Source: Clostridia bacterium
GTDB lineage: Bacteria; Bacillota; Clostridia; Oscillospirales; Acutalibacteraceae
DNA: 34,456 bases
Assembly (NCBI GenBank): GCA_017474205.1
Contig: JAFVID010000005.1
Location: 1 to 34,456, forward strand
Reading direction: 5' to 3'
Shown: positions 16,223 through 24,633 of the stretch, in pieces
Numbering within the stretch: position 1 is the stretch's first letter
How the letters are laid out: the number at the start of each line of letters is the position of its first letter
Notes under the pieces: generated by a model
What the model was told of the DNA's origin: nothing
Database searches by the model: none
Seen by the model: only the letters and a program-made list of their open reading frames with translations
Translations under genes and position numbers: made by a program

Positions 16223-16231
16223 TTATCAACA
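16223..16231 (+). promoter_or_regulatory. DnaA box TTATCAACA
   Basis: One difference from TTATCCACA, the best box in the gap, oriented toward the DnaA-trio run and 81 bp upstream of it. Confidence 0.75.
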
Positions 16232-16311
16232 AATATTCAAAGGGGAAAATTTTCCCTGTAATGCCTTATTTTTCAAGGGTTTAATATATGTTTTTAAAGC
16301 TTCAACCAACA

Positions 16312-16326
16312 CTACTACTACTATTA
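16312..16326 (+). promoter_or_regulatory. DnaA-trio element
   Basis: Four CTA triplets followed by TTA: CTACTACTACTATTA. The complementary strand reads as repeated 3'-GAT-5', the DnaA-trio motif of the B. subtilis basal unwinding system. An AT-only tract follows at once. Confidence 0.78.
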
Positions 16327-16347
16327 AAATATATATTATATTATTTC
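16324..16347. other. DNA unwinding element (AT-only tract)
   Basis: Twenty-four consecutive A/T bases immediately after the CTA triplets, the expected site of first strand opening. Confidence 0.65.
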
Positions 16348-16350
16348 ATT

Positions 16351-16372
16351 TATTAAAGGGCTTCGCCCAATA
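16351..16372. other. Small hairpin at the end of the unwinding element
   Basis: GGGC-TTC-GCCC with outer TATT/AATA pairing. No T-run follows on either strand, so it is a poor terminator candidate. Its function is unknown. Confidence 0.5.
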
Positions 16373-16445
16373 AAAAAATAAAATTCCATAAAATTTATGG
16401 ATTATTTAAGTAAAAAACCAAATTGAATTTTGGAGGAATAGAAAA

Positions 16446-17540
16446 ATGAAAATTAAATGCACAAAAGATACTTTACTTGAAGCAACACTTAAGGTTATGG
16501 GTGCGGTAGGTTCATCCACCATATCTGCCCTTGAAGGAATTTTATTCTCCGCTGCATCGGGTTATTTAACCATTACCGGATATAACCTTGAAATGGGAAT
16601 TACCACCGCCGTTAAGGCACAGGTTGAACAGGGTGGTCAGGTTGTTCTCAACGCAAAGTATTTTAGCGATATTATTAAAAAGGCACCTGCCGATATTATT
16701 GAGATTGATATTGATGAAAAACTTATCTGCACAATTAAGGCAGGGAAGAGTAAATTCTCAATTATTGGTATTGCTCCCGAAGAATATCCCGAACTTCCTG
16801 CGGTTGCCGACGGCAAAATCGTAGAGATCGAAGGTAACATTTTATCCTCCCTTATTCGTAAGGTAAGATTTGCTATTGCAAAGAATAACGAATATCCCAT
16901 TTATACCGGTATGCTCTTTGAGGTTGAAGAAAATCAAATCTCCGCAGTTGCTCTTGACGGATGCAAGGTTGCGGTATCTAAAGATGTCATTAAAAATAAC
17001 GAAAACGTTAAGTTTGTTATTCCCGAAAAGAGTGTAAACGAAATTTCTAAACTCGCCGAGGGCGTGGAAGAAAAAATCAGAATATCGGTTGGCGATAGAC
17101 ACGTTATTTTTGAAATCGGACATTATCTCTTTATTACCCGACTTATCAGCGGTGAATTTATGAACTATAAAGACGTTATGAAGAGGGTAAACACCACCTT
17201 TGCAAAGGTATCGGTTAACGATTTCTATGCAATGGCTGACCGTGTTGCTTTGCTTATTAACGATAGAGCAAAAACCTACGTTAAATGTATTTTTGAAGAT
17301 AATTCCGTTCGACTTTCCTGTAATTCCGCCATCGGTAGTGCCGATGATAATATCGAAGCCGAAATTCAAGGCGAAAGAGTTGAAATTGGATTTAATGCTC
17401 AATTCCTTATTGATGCATTCCGCTCGGTTCCTACCGACGAGGTAATAATTGAACTTAAAGACCAAAATTCTCCCATTAAGATAAGACCTCTTGAGGGTGA
17501 TGAATTTAGTTACTTAATTCTTCCCACCCGACTTATCTAA
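16446..17540 (+). CDS. dnaN: DNA polymerase III beta subunit (sliding clamp)
   Basis: The sliding clamp encircles DNA and tethers polymerase III and many repair proteins. The 364-residue length and three-fold repeat architecture fit the family. The opening MKIKCTKDTLLEATLKVMGAV, the domain 1 to 2 passage GIAPEEYPELPAV, and the C-terminal QNSPIKIRPLEGDEFSYLILPTRL (short cut: the PLEG..YLILPTRL ending binds clamp-interacting peptides) are characteristic. A strong GGAGGAA ribosome binding site lies at 16432-16438. The gene follows oriC and is followed by rlbA after 22 bp. Confidence 0.98.
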   Translation: MKIKCTKDTLLEATLKVMGAVGSSTISALEGILFSAASGYLTITGYNLEMGITTAVKAQVEQGGQVVLNAKYFSDIIKKAPADIIEIDIDEKLICTIKAGKSKFSIIGIAPEEYPELPAVADGKIVEIEGNILSSLIRKVRFAIAKNNEYPIYTGMLFEVEENQISAVALDGCKVAVSKDVIKNNENVKFVIPEKSVNEISKLAEGVEEKIRISVGDRHVIFEIGHYLFITRLISGEFMNYKDVMKRVNTTFAKVSVNDFYAMADRVALLINDRAKTYVKCIFEDNSVRLSCNSAIGSADDNIEAEIQGERVEIGFNAQFLIDAFRSVPTDEVIIELKDQNSPIKIRPLEGDEFSYLILPTRLI

Positions 17541-17562
17541 AAAATAAAGGTAAAAGATATTT

Positions 17563-17796
17563 ATGAAAATTCTTGTTAAGAAAACCCTTGAAATCAGGGA
17601 AGATTTTATTAAACTTGATTCCCTTCTTAAACTTTCCGGTGAGGTTATGACCGGAGGAGAGGCAAAGGAGGTTATTCTTGACGGGCTTGTGCTTGTTGAT
17701 AATGAAGTTTGCACCATGAGGGGAAAAAAGATTTATCCCGAAATGACCGTTAAGTTTAACAATAAAATTTTTAAGGTGAAAAAAATTGACCGTTAA
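17563..17796 (+). CDS. rlbA: S4-domain RNA-binding protein RlbA/YaaA
   Basis: A 77-residue S4-like RNA-binding protein found between dnaN and recF in many Firmicutes (B. subtilis yaaA), linked to ribosome maturation. The S4 core is visible as [26 protein letters not shown] (split by the loop) followed by [22 protein letters not shown]. Its end overlaps the recF start by 11 bp, so the two are translationally coupled. Confidence 0.92.
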   Translation: MKILVKKTLEIREDFIKLDSLLKLSGEVMTGGEAKEVILDGLVLVDNEVCTMRGKKIYPEMTVKFNNKIFKVKKIDR

Positions 17797-18865
17797 AAAT
17801 TTAAGGGTAGATAATTTTAGAAATATAAAAAATATTGAACTTTTTCCCTGCGATGAGGTGAATATTTTATTCGGTCAAAATGCTCAGGGTAAAACAAATC
17901 TTTTAGAAGCATTGTGGCTTTGCTCGGGTGCTCGTTCTTTTAGAGATTCAAGGGAAAAAGATTTAATAAAGTTCGGCGAAAAAACGAGTGAAATTAACGC
18001 TCAATTTTTTGCAAATAACCGTGAACAAAATATCAAGTTGGAAATTAGTGAAAAGAAAAAGTTTTTACTAAATAAAACCGATATAAAATCATCATCGGAA
18101 CTTATTGGTGTTTACAATGCGGTTATATTTTCTCCCGATCATTTATCCCTTGTAAAAAGCGGACCCGAAGTAAGAAGAAAATTTTTAGACGATTCTCTTT
18201 GCCGACTTAAAAGCGGTGCAAAGGGTCTTGTTAACGAATATAAAAGGGTGGTTATTCAGCGAAACGCCCTGCTTAAAGAAAGTATTCAAAATCCAAATAA
18301 AGATATGTTGGACTTTTGGAATAATCTTCTTGCAGAATATGGTGCGAAACTGTGTCGACAACGTCAAAAATATCTCGAAGCAATTAAACCCTACGCCACC
18401 CAATTTTATAGCGGACTAACAAAGGAAAATGAAACCCTTGACCTAAAATATGAGGGTGAAAAGTATTCCTTTGATGACGGCAAAGAACTTTTGCTTTTGG
18501 ATATTGAAAAAAATATGGCGGAGGATGAAAAATATCTAACCACAACTACGGGTCCCCACCGCCAGGATTTATTTGTTACCATTAACGGAATATCCGCTCG
18601 GAATTTTGGATCTCAAGGTCAGCAACGTTCGGCGGCGATATCGTTAAAACTTGCCGAAAGTTCCTTTATGAATGAATTTTTTGGCGAACAACCTATCGTT
18701 TTGCTTGATGACGTTATGAGTGAACTCGACAAATCCCGTCAGGATTATATTCTGAACAGGTTAAAGGGTATGCAGGTGTTTATTACCTGTTGCGATGCCG
18801 ACCAAATATCCAAAATGACCGGCGGTAAATGTTTTGAAATTGAAAAAGGAAATTTGATTTTATGA
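17786..18865 (+). CDS. recF: DNA replication and repair protein RecF
   Basis: RecF is an SMC-like ATPase that helps load RecA at gaps. The 359-residue protein opens with [14 protein letters not shown] and has Walker [10 protein letters not shown] (30-38), the [18 protein letters not shown] signature and Walker [14 protein letters not shown] near residue 307. The start is a TTG at 17786, 8 bp after AAGGTG, which is inside the end of rlbA. The stop overlaps the next gene (remB) by 4 bp. Confidence 0.97.
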   Translation: MTVKNLRVDNFRNIKNIELFPCDEVNILFGQNAQGKTNLLEALWLCSGARSFRDSREKDLIKFGEKTSEINAQFFANNREQNIKLEISEKKKFLLNKTDIKSSSELIGVYNAVIFSPDHLSLVKSGPEVRRKFLDDSLCRLKSGAKGLVNEYKRVVIQRNALLKESIQNPNKDMLDFWNNLLAEYGAKLCRQRQKYLEAIKPYATQFYSGLTKENETLDLKYEGEKYSFDDGKELLLLDIEKNMAEDEKYLTTTTGPHRQDLFVTINGISARNFGSQGQQRSAAISLKLAESSFMNEFFGEQPIVLLDDVMSELDKSRQDYILNRLKGMQVFITCCDADQISKMTGGKCFEIEKGNLIL

Positions 18866-19131
18866 GAAAAATCAAAAAATACCTAAACGTAGGTCAAAAC
18901 GTGGTGGTAACCAGCGATGAGATTATCGGGATATTTGATATCGACACCGCCACGGTTAAAAAAGATACCCGAAATTTTCTAAAACGGGCAGAAAAGGAAA
19001 ATTACGTCAAAAACGCCTTTGACCCCGTGTTTGATATTCCCGTATCATTTATCCTCACAAAGGGGCAAAATGATACCGAAAAACTAATATTTTCATCGGT
19101 TTCAACCTCTACACTTGAAAATAGATTGTAG
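18862..19131 (+). CDS. remB: RemB/YaaB-like DUF370 family protein
   Basis: An 89-residue member of the DUF370 family. In B. subtilis, YaaB (RemB) sits at this same place between recF and gyrB and is related to RemA, an activator of biofilm-matrix genes. The opening YLNVGQNVVVTSDEIIGIFDIDTATVKK (nt 18880-18963) is characteristic, with the family FD(I/L)DT motif visible. The last 30 residues diverge. It overlaps recF by 4 bp (ATGA). A function in matrix regulation is only an inference here. Confidence 0.85.
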   Translation: MRKIKKYLNVGQNVVVTSDEIIGIFDIDTATVKKDTRNFLKRAEKENYVKNAFDPVFDIPVSFILTKGQNDTEKLIFSSVSTSTLENRL

Positions 19132-19135
19132 ATTT

Positions 19136-19164
19136 TGAAAACTTGCGATGTTTTATATATAAAA
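19136..19164 (+). promoter_or_regulatory. gyrB promoter
   Basis: TTGAAA (19136-19141), 17 bp, TATAAA (19159-19164), about 49 bp before the gyrB start at 19213. Confidence 0.72.
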
Positions 19165-19212
19165 CTTATTATTAAATTGCAGTAAAAGCACATTTGAAAG
19201 GATGTAGTTTTA

Positions 19213-21150
19213 ATGGATAATGAAATTCTACCCGGTGCACAGGTAAGTGAGGCATACGACGCGGAACAAATTCAGGTTCTTGAAGGACTTGAGGCGGTAA
19301 GAAAACGTCCCGGTATGTATATCGGCTCAACAGGTGAAAGAGGACTTCATCATCTTGTATATGAAATTGTAGATAACGCCATCGACGAAACCTTGGCAGG
19401 TTATTGTACCCATATTGAGGTGGATATTTTAGAGGGAGATATTATCCGCGTAACCGACAACGGACGCGGTATTCCCACAGGTATTCATCCAAAACTGGGT
19501 ATTCCTGCTGTATCGGTTGTATTTACCGTACTTCACGCCGGCGGTAAGTTTGGCGGAAGCGGATATAAAGTATCGGGAGGACTTCACGGTGTTGGTGCAT
19601 CGGTTGTTAACGCCCTTTCAGAATGGCTTGAGGTTGAGGTTAAAGACGGTGAAAAAATCGTTACCCAACGTTTCCAACGTGGCGATGCGGTGAATGAACT
19701 TCACGAAATCGGCAAAACCACCGAAACGGGTACCACCATCACCTTTAAACCCGATGCCAAGATTTTTACCGACACCACCGTATATAACTACGATACCCTT
19801 CTCACCCGACTTCGTGAACAGGCATTCTTAAACGCAGGTGTTAGAATTACCCTTTCCGACCGCCGTTCCGACGGAGAAAACCGTCAGGATTTACTCTATT
19901 TTGAGGGCGGTATTAAGAGTTACGTTGAGTTTATAGGTGAAAACATCAAACGTGATTCTCTTTTTGATAACGTTATTTATATCAACGCTGTGGATGGCGA
20001 CTCCACGGCGGAAATTGCTTTGCGTTATAATACAGGTTACGATACAAAAATCGTCAGTTTCGCAAACAATATCCACACCGTTGACGGCGGTACCCACGAA
20101 AATGCCTTCAAGACTGCCCTTACCCGTGCCGTAAACAACTACGGACGTAAAATGAAAATTCTTAAAGATGCCGATTCAAACCTTAAGGGTGATGATATCC
20201 AGGAAGGTCTTGTGGCGGTTATCAGCGTTAAACTTACCGATGCCCAATTTGAGGGACAAACCAAGGCAAAACTCGGTAATACCTCAATGGGTACTTTAGT
20301 AAACAATCTGGTGTCGGATAAACTTTCATCCTTCCTTGAAGAAAATCCTGCCATCGGTAAACTTATTATGGCAAAGGCAATGGCGGCATCCAACGCCCGT
20401 GAAGCCGCCCAAAAGGCAAGGGATTTACAACGTAAAAATTCCAATTCCGGCAGAATGAAAATGCCCGATAAACTTACCGACTGTATATCTAAAAATCCCG
20501 AAGAAACCGAAATCTTTATCGTTGAGGGTGATAGTGCAGGCGGTTCTGCCGTTAAGGGCAGAGATTCCCGTACCCAGGCCATTCTTCCTCTTTGGGGTAA
20601 GATGCTGAACGTAGAAAAGGCAAGGGAAGACAAAGTTTTAGGTAACGAAAAACTTCTCCCCGTTATTATTGCTCTCGGCACAGGTATCGGTGAGAATTTC
20701 GATATTACAAAACTCCGTTACAACAAAATATTCATTATGGCCGATGCTGACGTTGACGGTTCACACATCCGCACCCTTCTTCTTACCTTCTTCTTCAGAT
20801 ATATGCCGGAGCTTATTGAAAACGGAAATATTTATCTTGCTCAACCCCCTCTTTATAAGGTTACAAAGGGTAAGAAATTTATGTATGCCTTCACCGATGA
20901 AGAACGCGACCTCTACCTTGAACAACTTGGCGGCGGCGACGTTCAACGATACAAAGGTCTTGGTGAAATGGATGGTAAACAACTTCGTGAAACCACCATG
21001 GATCCCAACTTCCGTATTGCCCTTCGTGTTCGTTTAGAGGATGCAATGGAAGCCGATAAGGTATTCTCGGTGCTTATGGGTGATGACGTTGAACCCCGTA
21101 GAGAATTTATCGAAGCCAACGCCAAATATGTAGATAACCTCGATATTTAG
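19213..21150 (+). CDS. gyrB: DNA gyrase subunit B
   Basis: GyrB is the ATPase half of gyrase, which introduces negative supercoils. The 645-residue protein has the GHKL ATP site (LEGLEAVRKRPGMYIGST near residues 23-40; NAIDETLAG; DNGRGIP), the transducer domain, and the TOPRIM domain with EGDSAGGSA (438-446) and the metal-binding DADVDGSH (D511, D513), ending with YKGLGEMDGKQLRETTMDP. There is no 170-residue insert of the proteobacterial type. GAAAGGATG lies upstream of the ATG, and it has its own promoter. The zinc-ribbon gene follows after 28 bp. Confidence 0.98.
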   Translation: MDNEILPGAQVSEAYDAEQIQVLEGLEAVRKRPGMYIGSTGERGLHHLVYEIVDNAIDETLAGYCTHIEVDILEGDIIRVTDNGRGIPTGIHPKLGIPAVSVVFTVLHAGGKFGGSGYKVSGGLHGVGASVVNALSEWLEVEVKDGEKIVTQRFQRGDAVNELHEIGKTTETGTTITFKPDAKIFTDTTVYNYDTLLTRLREQAFLNAGVRITLSDRRSDGENRQDLLYFEGGIKSYVEFIGENIKRDSLFDNVIYINAVDGDSTAEIALRYNTGYDTKIVSFANNIHTVDGGTHENAFKTALTRAVNNYGRKMKILKDADSNLKGDDIQEGLVAVISVKLTDAQFEGQTKAKLGNTSMGTLVNNLVSDKLSSFLEENPAIGKLIMAKAMAASNAREAAQKARDLQRKNSNSGRMKMPDKLTDCISKNPEETEIFIVEGDSAGGSAVKGRDSRTQAILPLWGKMLNVEKAREDKVLGNEKLLPVIIALGTGIGENFDITKLRYNKIFIMADADVDGSHIRTLLLTFFFRYMPELIENGNIYLAQPPLYKVTKGKKFMYAFTDEERDLYLEQLGGGDVQRYKGLGEMDGKQLRETTMDPNFRIALRVRLEDAMEADKVFSVLMGDDVEPRREFIEANAKYVDNLDI

Positions 21151-21178
21151 TTTTGATACTTGAAAGGACTTATTTAAT

Positions 21179-21904
21179 ATGGCTAAAACAGTAGTATGTC
21201 CGAAATGCTTGGCAGAACAGGCAATAAGCCGTGATGCCGACGGCAAAATGGATTGTGTATTTTGCGGTGAAGAACTTGAACTCCCCGAATACGAAGAAGG
21301 GGAAGAATTAGAACCCGAAAATTTTGAAGATGAAGTGAAAAATCCTCGCATAGAGCCCATTGGTGAGCCAATAGAACTTAACTACGTTCTTAATCACGAT
21401 GAGGTATCGGATGCATTATTTTCTTCGGGAAAAATCAGCGAAAGAAAGATAATCCCCATTTTAGAAACCATTGGTCTTTCTATTGCGGCGGTGATTTTGG
21501 GATTACCCCTTATTTTAGGACAATTTGGTCTTGTTGAGGGCTTTAAACAACCCGCCTTCACCGATTGGCTTTTCGTTATTCTTATGCTTGGTCTTATCCC
21601 CGTTGTTTGGATAATGCCAAACAAAACAAAAAAGAGCATTATTAAACGCTCCACCACCGGAAGTCAGTTGAATGTTAAAATTTTTGAAAACATTGCCACC
21701 GTTGTTGTTAATGATAATCAGGACGAAGCATGGGATTTAGAACTCGGTAAAAATTATCGTCTTGTTGAAACCGAAATTATTTATATTTTGGTGCTTCAAA
21801 ACGGACAACTCCTTGTTTTCCCGAAACGTGCCATTAACGATGAAGATATTGAAAAGGTTAAGGCAAGAATTGAGATAAAAGAAGAAAAACAAATCGAAGA
21901 ATAA
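21179..21904 (+). CDS. Zinc-ribbon, two-pass membrane protein with YcxB-like domain
   Basis: A 241-residue protein of no known function. Residues 1-36 hold a zinc ribbon (CPKCLAEQ ... CVFCGEE), then a long acidic stretch (about 37-60). Two membrane segments follow (about 97-115 and 125-145). The remaining cytoplasmic part (YRLVETEIIYILVLQNGQLLVFPKRAI) resembles the YcxB-like domain (PF14317). The gene sits between gyrB and gyrA, 28 bp after gyrB and 38 bp before gyrA, with no promoter or terminator in either gap, so it is probably co-transcribed with gyrase. GAAAGGA precedes the ATG at 21179. Confidence 0.85.
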   Translation: MAKTVVCPKCLAEQAISRDADGKMDCVFCGEELELPEYEEGEELEPENFEDEVKNPRIEPIGEPIELNYVLNHDEVSDALFSSGKISERKIIPILETIGLSIAAVILGLPLILGQFGLVEGFKQPAFTDWLFVILMLGLIPVVWIMPNKTKKSIIKRSTTGSQLNVKIFENIATVVVNDNQDEAWDLELGKNYRLVETEIIYILVLQNGQLLVFPKRAINDEDIEKVKARIEIKEEKQIEE

Positions 21905-21942
21905 ATTATACAATTACTCCTCAAAAGAAAGAGTGATATAAA

Positions 21943-24495
21943 ATGAACGAAAATATGGAAATTAATGAAATGTCAAATGGTATGATGGCACCCGTTAGTG
22001 CCGAAAATGACCGTTTGCACGATGTTGAACTTGTTGATGAAATGCGCAAGGCATATCTTGCCTACTCGGTATCGGTACTTGTTGGTCGTGCGCTCCCCGA
22101 TGTTCGCGACGGTCTTAAACCTGTTCACCGTCGTATTTTATACACAATGTTTGAAAACGGACTAACCCCCGATAAAGCATATCGTAAGTGTGCCGACACC
22201 GTTGGTGCGGTGCTTGGTCGATATCATCCCCACGGCGACGCATCTGTATACGATGCCCTCGTTCGTATGGCTCAAGATTTTTCTATGAGATATATGATGG
22301 TTGACGGCCACGGTAACTTCGGTTCGGTTGACGGTTATCCCGCCGCTGCTTACAGATACACCGAAGCCCGACTTTCTAAAATATCCCTCGAAATGCTTCG
22401 TGATATCGATAAAGAAACCGTTGACTATATGTCCAACTACGATGACCGTCTTAAAGAGCCGGTAGCACTTCCCGCCCGTTTCCCCGCACTTTTGGTAAAC
22501 GGTTCGGTGGGTATCGCCGTTGGTATGGCAACAAATATCCCCCCTCACAATCTTGCCGAGGTTGTGGATGGTATGTGCTATCTTATCGACCATCCCGAAG
22601 CCGAGGTTGATGAACTTTGCGAATATATTAAGGGACCTGACTTCCCCACCGGTGGTATCATTATGGGATATTCAGGTATCCGTGCCGCCTACGCCACAGG
22701 TAAGGGTAAAATTACCCTCAGAGGCCGTGCCGAAATTGAGGAATATCACAATTCCTATCGCATTGTCATTACCGAAATCCCCTATATGGTAAATAAGAAA
22801 AACTTGGTTCTCTCCATCACCGAACTTGTTAAGGATAAACGCATTGAAGGTATTGACGATATCGTTGACTATTCATCCGATAAGGACGGTATGAGAATCG
22901 TTATCGACCTTAAATCCAATGCAAATCCCCAGGTTGTGCTTAATCAGCTTTACAGTATGACACAACTCCAGACCACCTTCGGTGCAATTATGATTGCGGT
23001 TGTAAACGGAGAGCCAAAACAACTTACCCTTAAAGAAATTCTTAATCATTATATCGCTCACCAATGCGACGTTATTGAACGTCGTACCCGTTTTGAACTT
23101 AAGAAGGCAAGAGAAAGAGCCCACGTTTTGGATGCTCTTAAAACCGCCCTTGATTTTATTGATGAGGTTATCAAAATTATTCGTGCATCCAAGAGTATCC
23201 CCGATAGTAAGGCAGCCCTTGCCGAAAGATTTGGTTTTGATGATATCCAAACCACCGCTATCGTGCAAATGCCCTTGGGAAGATTGTCCGGTCTTGAAAA
23301 AATCAAGATTGAGGAAGAACTTGCCGAACTTAAACTCAAAATTGCCGATTATGAGGATATTCTTGCAAACGAAGGCCGTGTTCTTGCCCTCGTAAAAGAG
23401 GAAGCGCTTAACATCCGCGACAGATTTGTGGATGAACGCCGCACCGAGATTACCCCCGTTAGCGGTGAGGTAGATATTGAAGCACTTATTCCCAAAGAGG
23501 AATGTGTTATCACCTTATCCAATAAGGGATACGCAAAACGTCTTCCCAGCGATACCTATCATCTCCAACGCCGTGGCGGTAGAGGTATTACAGGTATGTC
23601 AAGCAAGGATGATGACTTCGCAACCTTTATGTTTACCACAAACTCCCACGATTATATTATGTTCTTCTCTAACTTTGGCAGGGTGTATCGCCTTAAAGCA
23701 TACGAAATCCCCGAAGCAGGCAGAACCGCCAAGGGTATGAATATCGTAAACATCCTTCCCCTTTCAGAGGATGAGAAGATAACCGCTATGATTAAGGTTC
23801 CCGAATTTGATGATACCAAGTATCTCTGTATGGTTACAAAACAGGGTATCATTAAGAGAACACTTCTCAGTGCCTACAACACCTCCCGTAAGGGCGGTAT
23901 TATCGCCATCGATCTGGATGAGGGTGATGAACTCCGTTGGGTTAAGATGACCAGCGGTGAGGATGATCTCCTCATCGCCACCAAAAAGGGTATGATTATC
24001 CGCTTTGCCGAAGATGATGCCAGAGCCGTAGGTCGTACCGCAAGAGGTGTAAGAGCCATCAAACTTTCGGAAGAAAAGGGCGACGAAGTTGTGGGTATGG
24101 CTGTGTGCAGTGAGGGTCAGGATCTCCTTACCGTTACCGAAAGCGGATACGGCCGTCGAAGTAGTTTCGATGATTATCGTGTTCAGTCCAGAGCAGGTAA
24201 GGGCGTTACCAACTACCGCACCGCATCCTATGGCGAGGTGGCAGGCATTACCGCTATTTCGGATGATGAAGACGTTATTATGATATCTGCAGGCGGTATA
24301 GTTATAAGAATTCCCGCCGATGGAATCAGTACCTTTGCCCGTCCCGCAAAGGGTGTCCGCGTTATGAGGGTAGGAGAGGGAGATAAGGTGGTAACCCTTG
24401 CCCGTTCCATCCACGAAAACGAGGATGAGGAAGATGCCGAGGGCGAAGAAGCCACAAACGAAACTACCGAAACAGTAGAAACAACTGAAGAATAA
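21943..24495 (+). CDS. gyrA: DNA gyrase subunit A
   Basis: GyrA cuts and rejoins DNA in gyrase. The 850-residue protein has the winged-helix region VGRALPDVRDGLKPVHRRI (47-65), the catalytic Tyr139 in AYRYTEARL, the coiled-coil arm, and a six-bladed C-terminal domain with the GyrA-box QRRGGRG that marks gyrase rather than topoisomerase IV. The tail (last 30 residues) is very acidic. In the quinolone region HPHGDASVYD, Ala100 and Ser101 correspond to E. coli Ser83 and Ala84, and Asp104 to Asp87. The first in-frame ATG (21943) is used; downstream Mets at codons 5 and 10 are alternatives. It ends at a bidirectional terminator. Confidence 0.98.
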   Translation: MNENMEINEMSNGMMAPVSAENDRLHDVELVDEMRKAYLAYSVSVLVGRALPDVRDGLKPVHRRILYTMFENGLTPDKAYRKCADTVGAVLGRYHPHGDASVYDALVRMAQDFSMRYMMVDGHGNFGSVDGYPAAAYRYTEARLSKISLEMLRDIDKETVDYMSNYDDRLKEPVALPARFPALLVNGSVGIAVGMATNIPPHNLAEVVDGMCYLIDHPEAEVDELCEYIKGPDFPTGGIIMGYSGIRAAYATGKGKITLRGRAEIEEYHNSYRIVITEIPYMVNKKNLVLSITELVKDKRIEGIDDIVDYSSDKDGMRIVIDLKSNANPQVVLNQLYSMTQLQTTFGAIMIAVVNGEPKQLTLKEILNHYIAHQCDVIERRTRFELKKARERAHVLDALKTALDFIDEVIKIIRASKSIPDSKAALAERFGFDDIQTTAIVQMPLGRLSGLEKIKIEEELAELKLKIADYEDILANEGRVLALVKEEALNIRDRFVDERRTEITPVSGEVDIEALIPKEECVITLSNKGYAKRLPSDTYHLQRRGGRGITGMSSKDDDFATFMFTTNSHDYIMFFSNFGRVYRLKAYEIPEAGRTAKGMNIVNILPLSEDEKITAMIKVPEFDDTKYLCMVTKQGIIKRTLLSAYNTSRKGGIIAIDLDEGDELRWVKMTSGEDDLLIATKKGMIIRFAEDDARAVGRTARGVRAIKLSEEKGDEVVGMAVCSEGQDLLTVTESGYGRRSSFDDYRVQSRAGKGVTNYRTASYGEVAGITAISDDEDVIMISAGGIVIRIPADGISTFARPAKGVRVMRVGEGDKVVTLARSIHENEDEEDAEGEEATNETTETVETTEE

Positions 24496-24502
24496 AACAA
24501 AC

Positions 24503-24536
24503 AAAAAGTACGAGTGATATTTCACTCGTACTTTTT
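24503..24536. terminator. Bidirectional intrinsic terminator after gyrA
   Basis: Perfect 15-bp stem AAAAAGTACGAGTGA / TCACTCGTACTTTTT with loop TATT. The stem shares ACGAGTGA/TCACTCGT with the terminator at 3551-3580. Confidence 0.92.
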
Positions 24537-24570
24537 AACTTAAAATTGAAAATGGAAAGTTGAAAATTGC

Positions 24571-24593
24571 GGTGTCGGCAAAGCCGACGGATT
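24571..24593 (+). repeat. 23-bp dispersed repeat, copy A
   Basis: A 23-base sequence centred on the hairpin GTCGGCAAAGCCGAC, identical to 33412-33434. It lies between the gyrA terminator and the uvrC stop, preceded by an AT-rich GAAAATGGAAAGTTGAAAAT stretch. Confidence 0.85.
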
Positions 24594-24633
24594 GATATTA
24601 AAACATATAAACTTGTCATATTATTATAAAATA

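Larger units (their letters stand above)
15934..16445. other. oriC: Chromosomal replication origin (oriC) in the dnaA-dnaN gap
   Basis: A 512-bp AT-rich non-coding gap. It holds a cluster of DnaA-box-like nonamers with core TTWTCAACA (16088-16231), the perfect palindrome GGGAAAATTTTCCC (16243-16256), a DnaA-trio run (16312-16326), an AT-only tract (16324-16347), a small hairpin (16351-16372) and the palindrome CCATAAAATTTATGG (16386-16400). This is the usual place of oriC, or its downstream part, in Firmicutes. No comparable box cluster is seen upstream of dnaA, so the origin does not look clearly bipartite. Confidence 0.88.

Noticed and set aside
16351..16372. Terminator inside oriC
   Set aside because: The GGGC/GCCC hairpin is short and no T-run follows on either strand.
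23764..24525. 253-codon frame antisense to gyrA
   Set aside because: It runs through the gyrA C-terminal domain and its terminator; no motif or start signal is seen.
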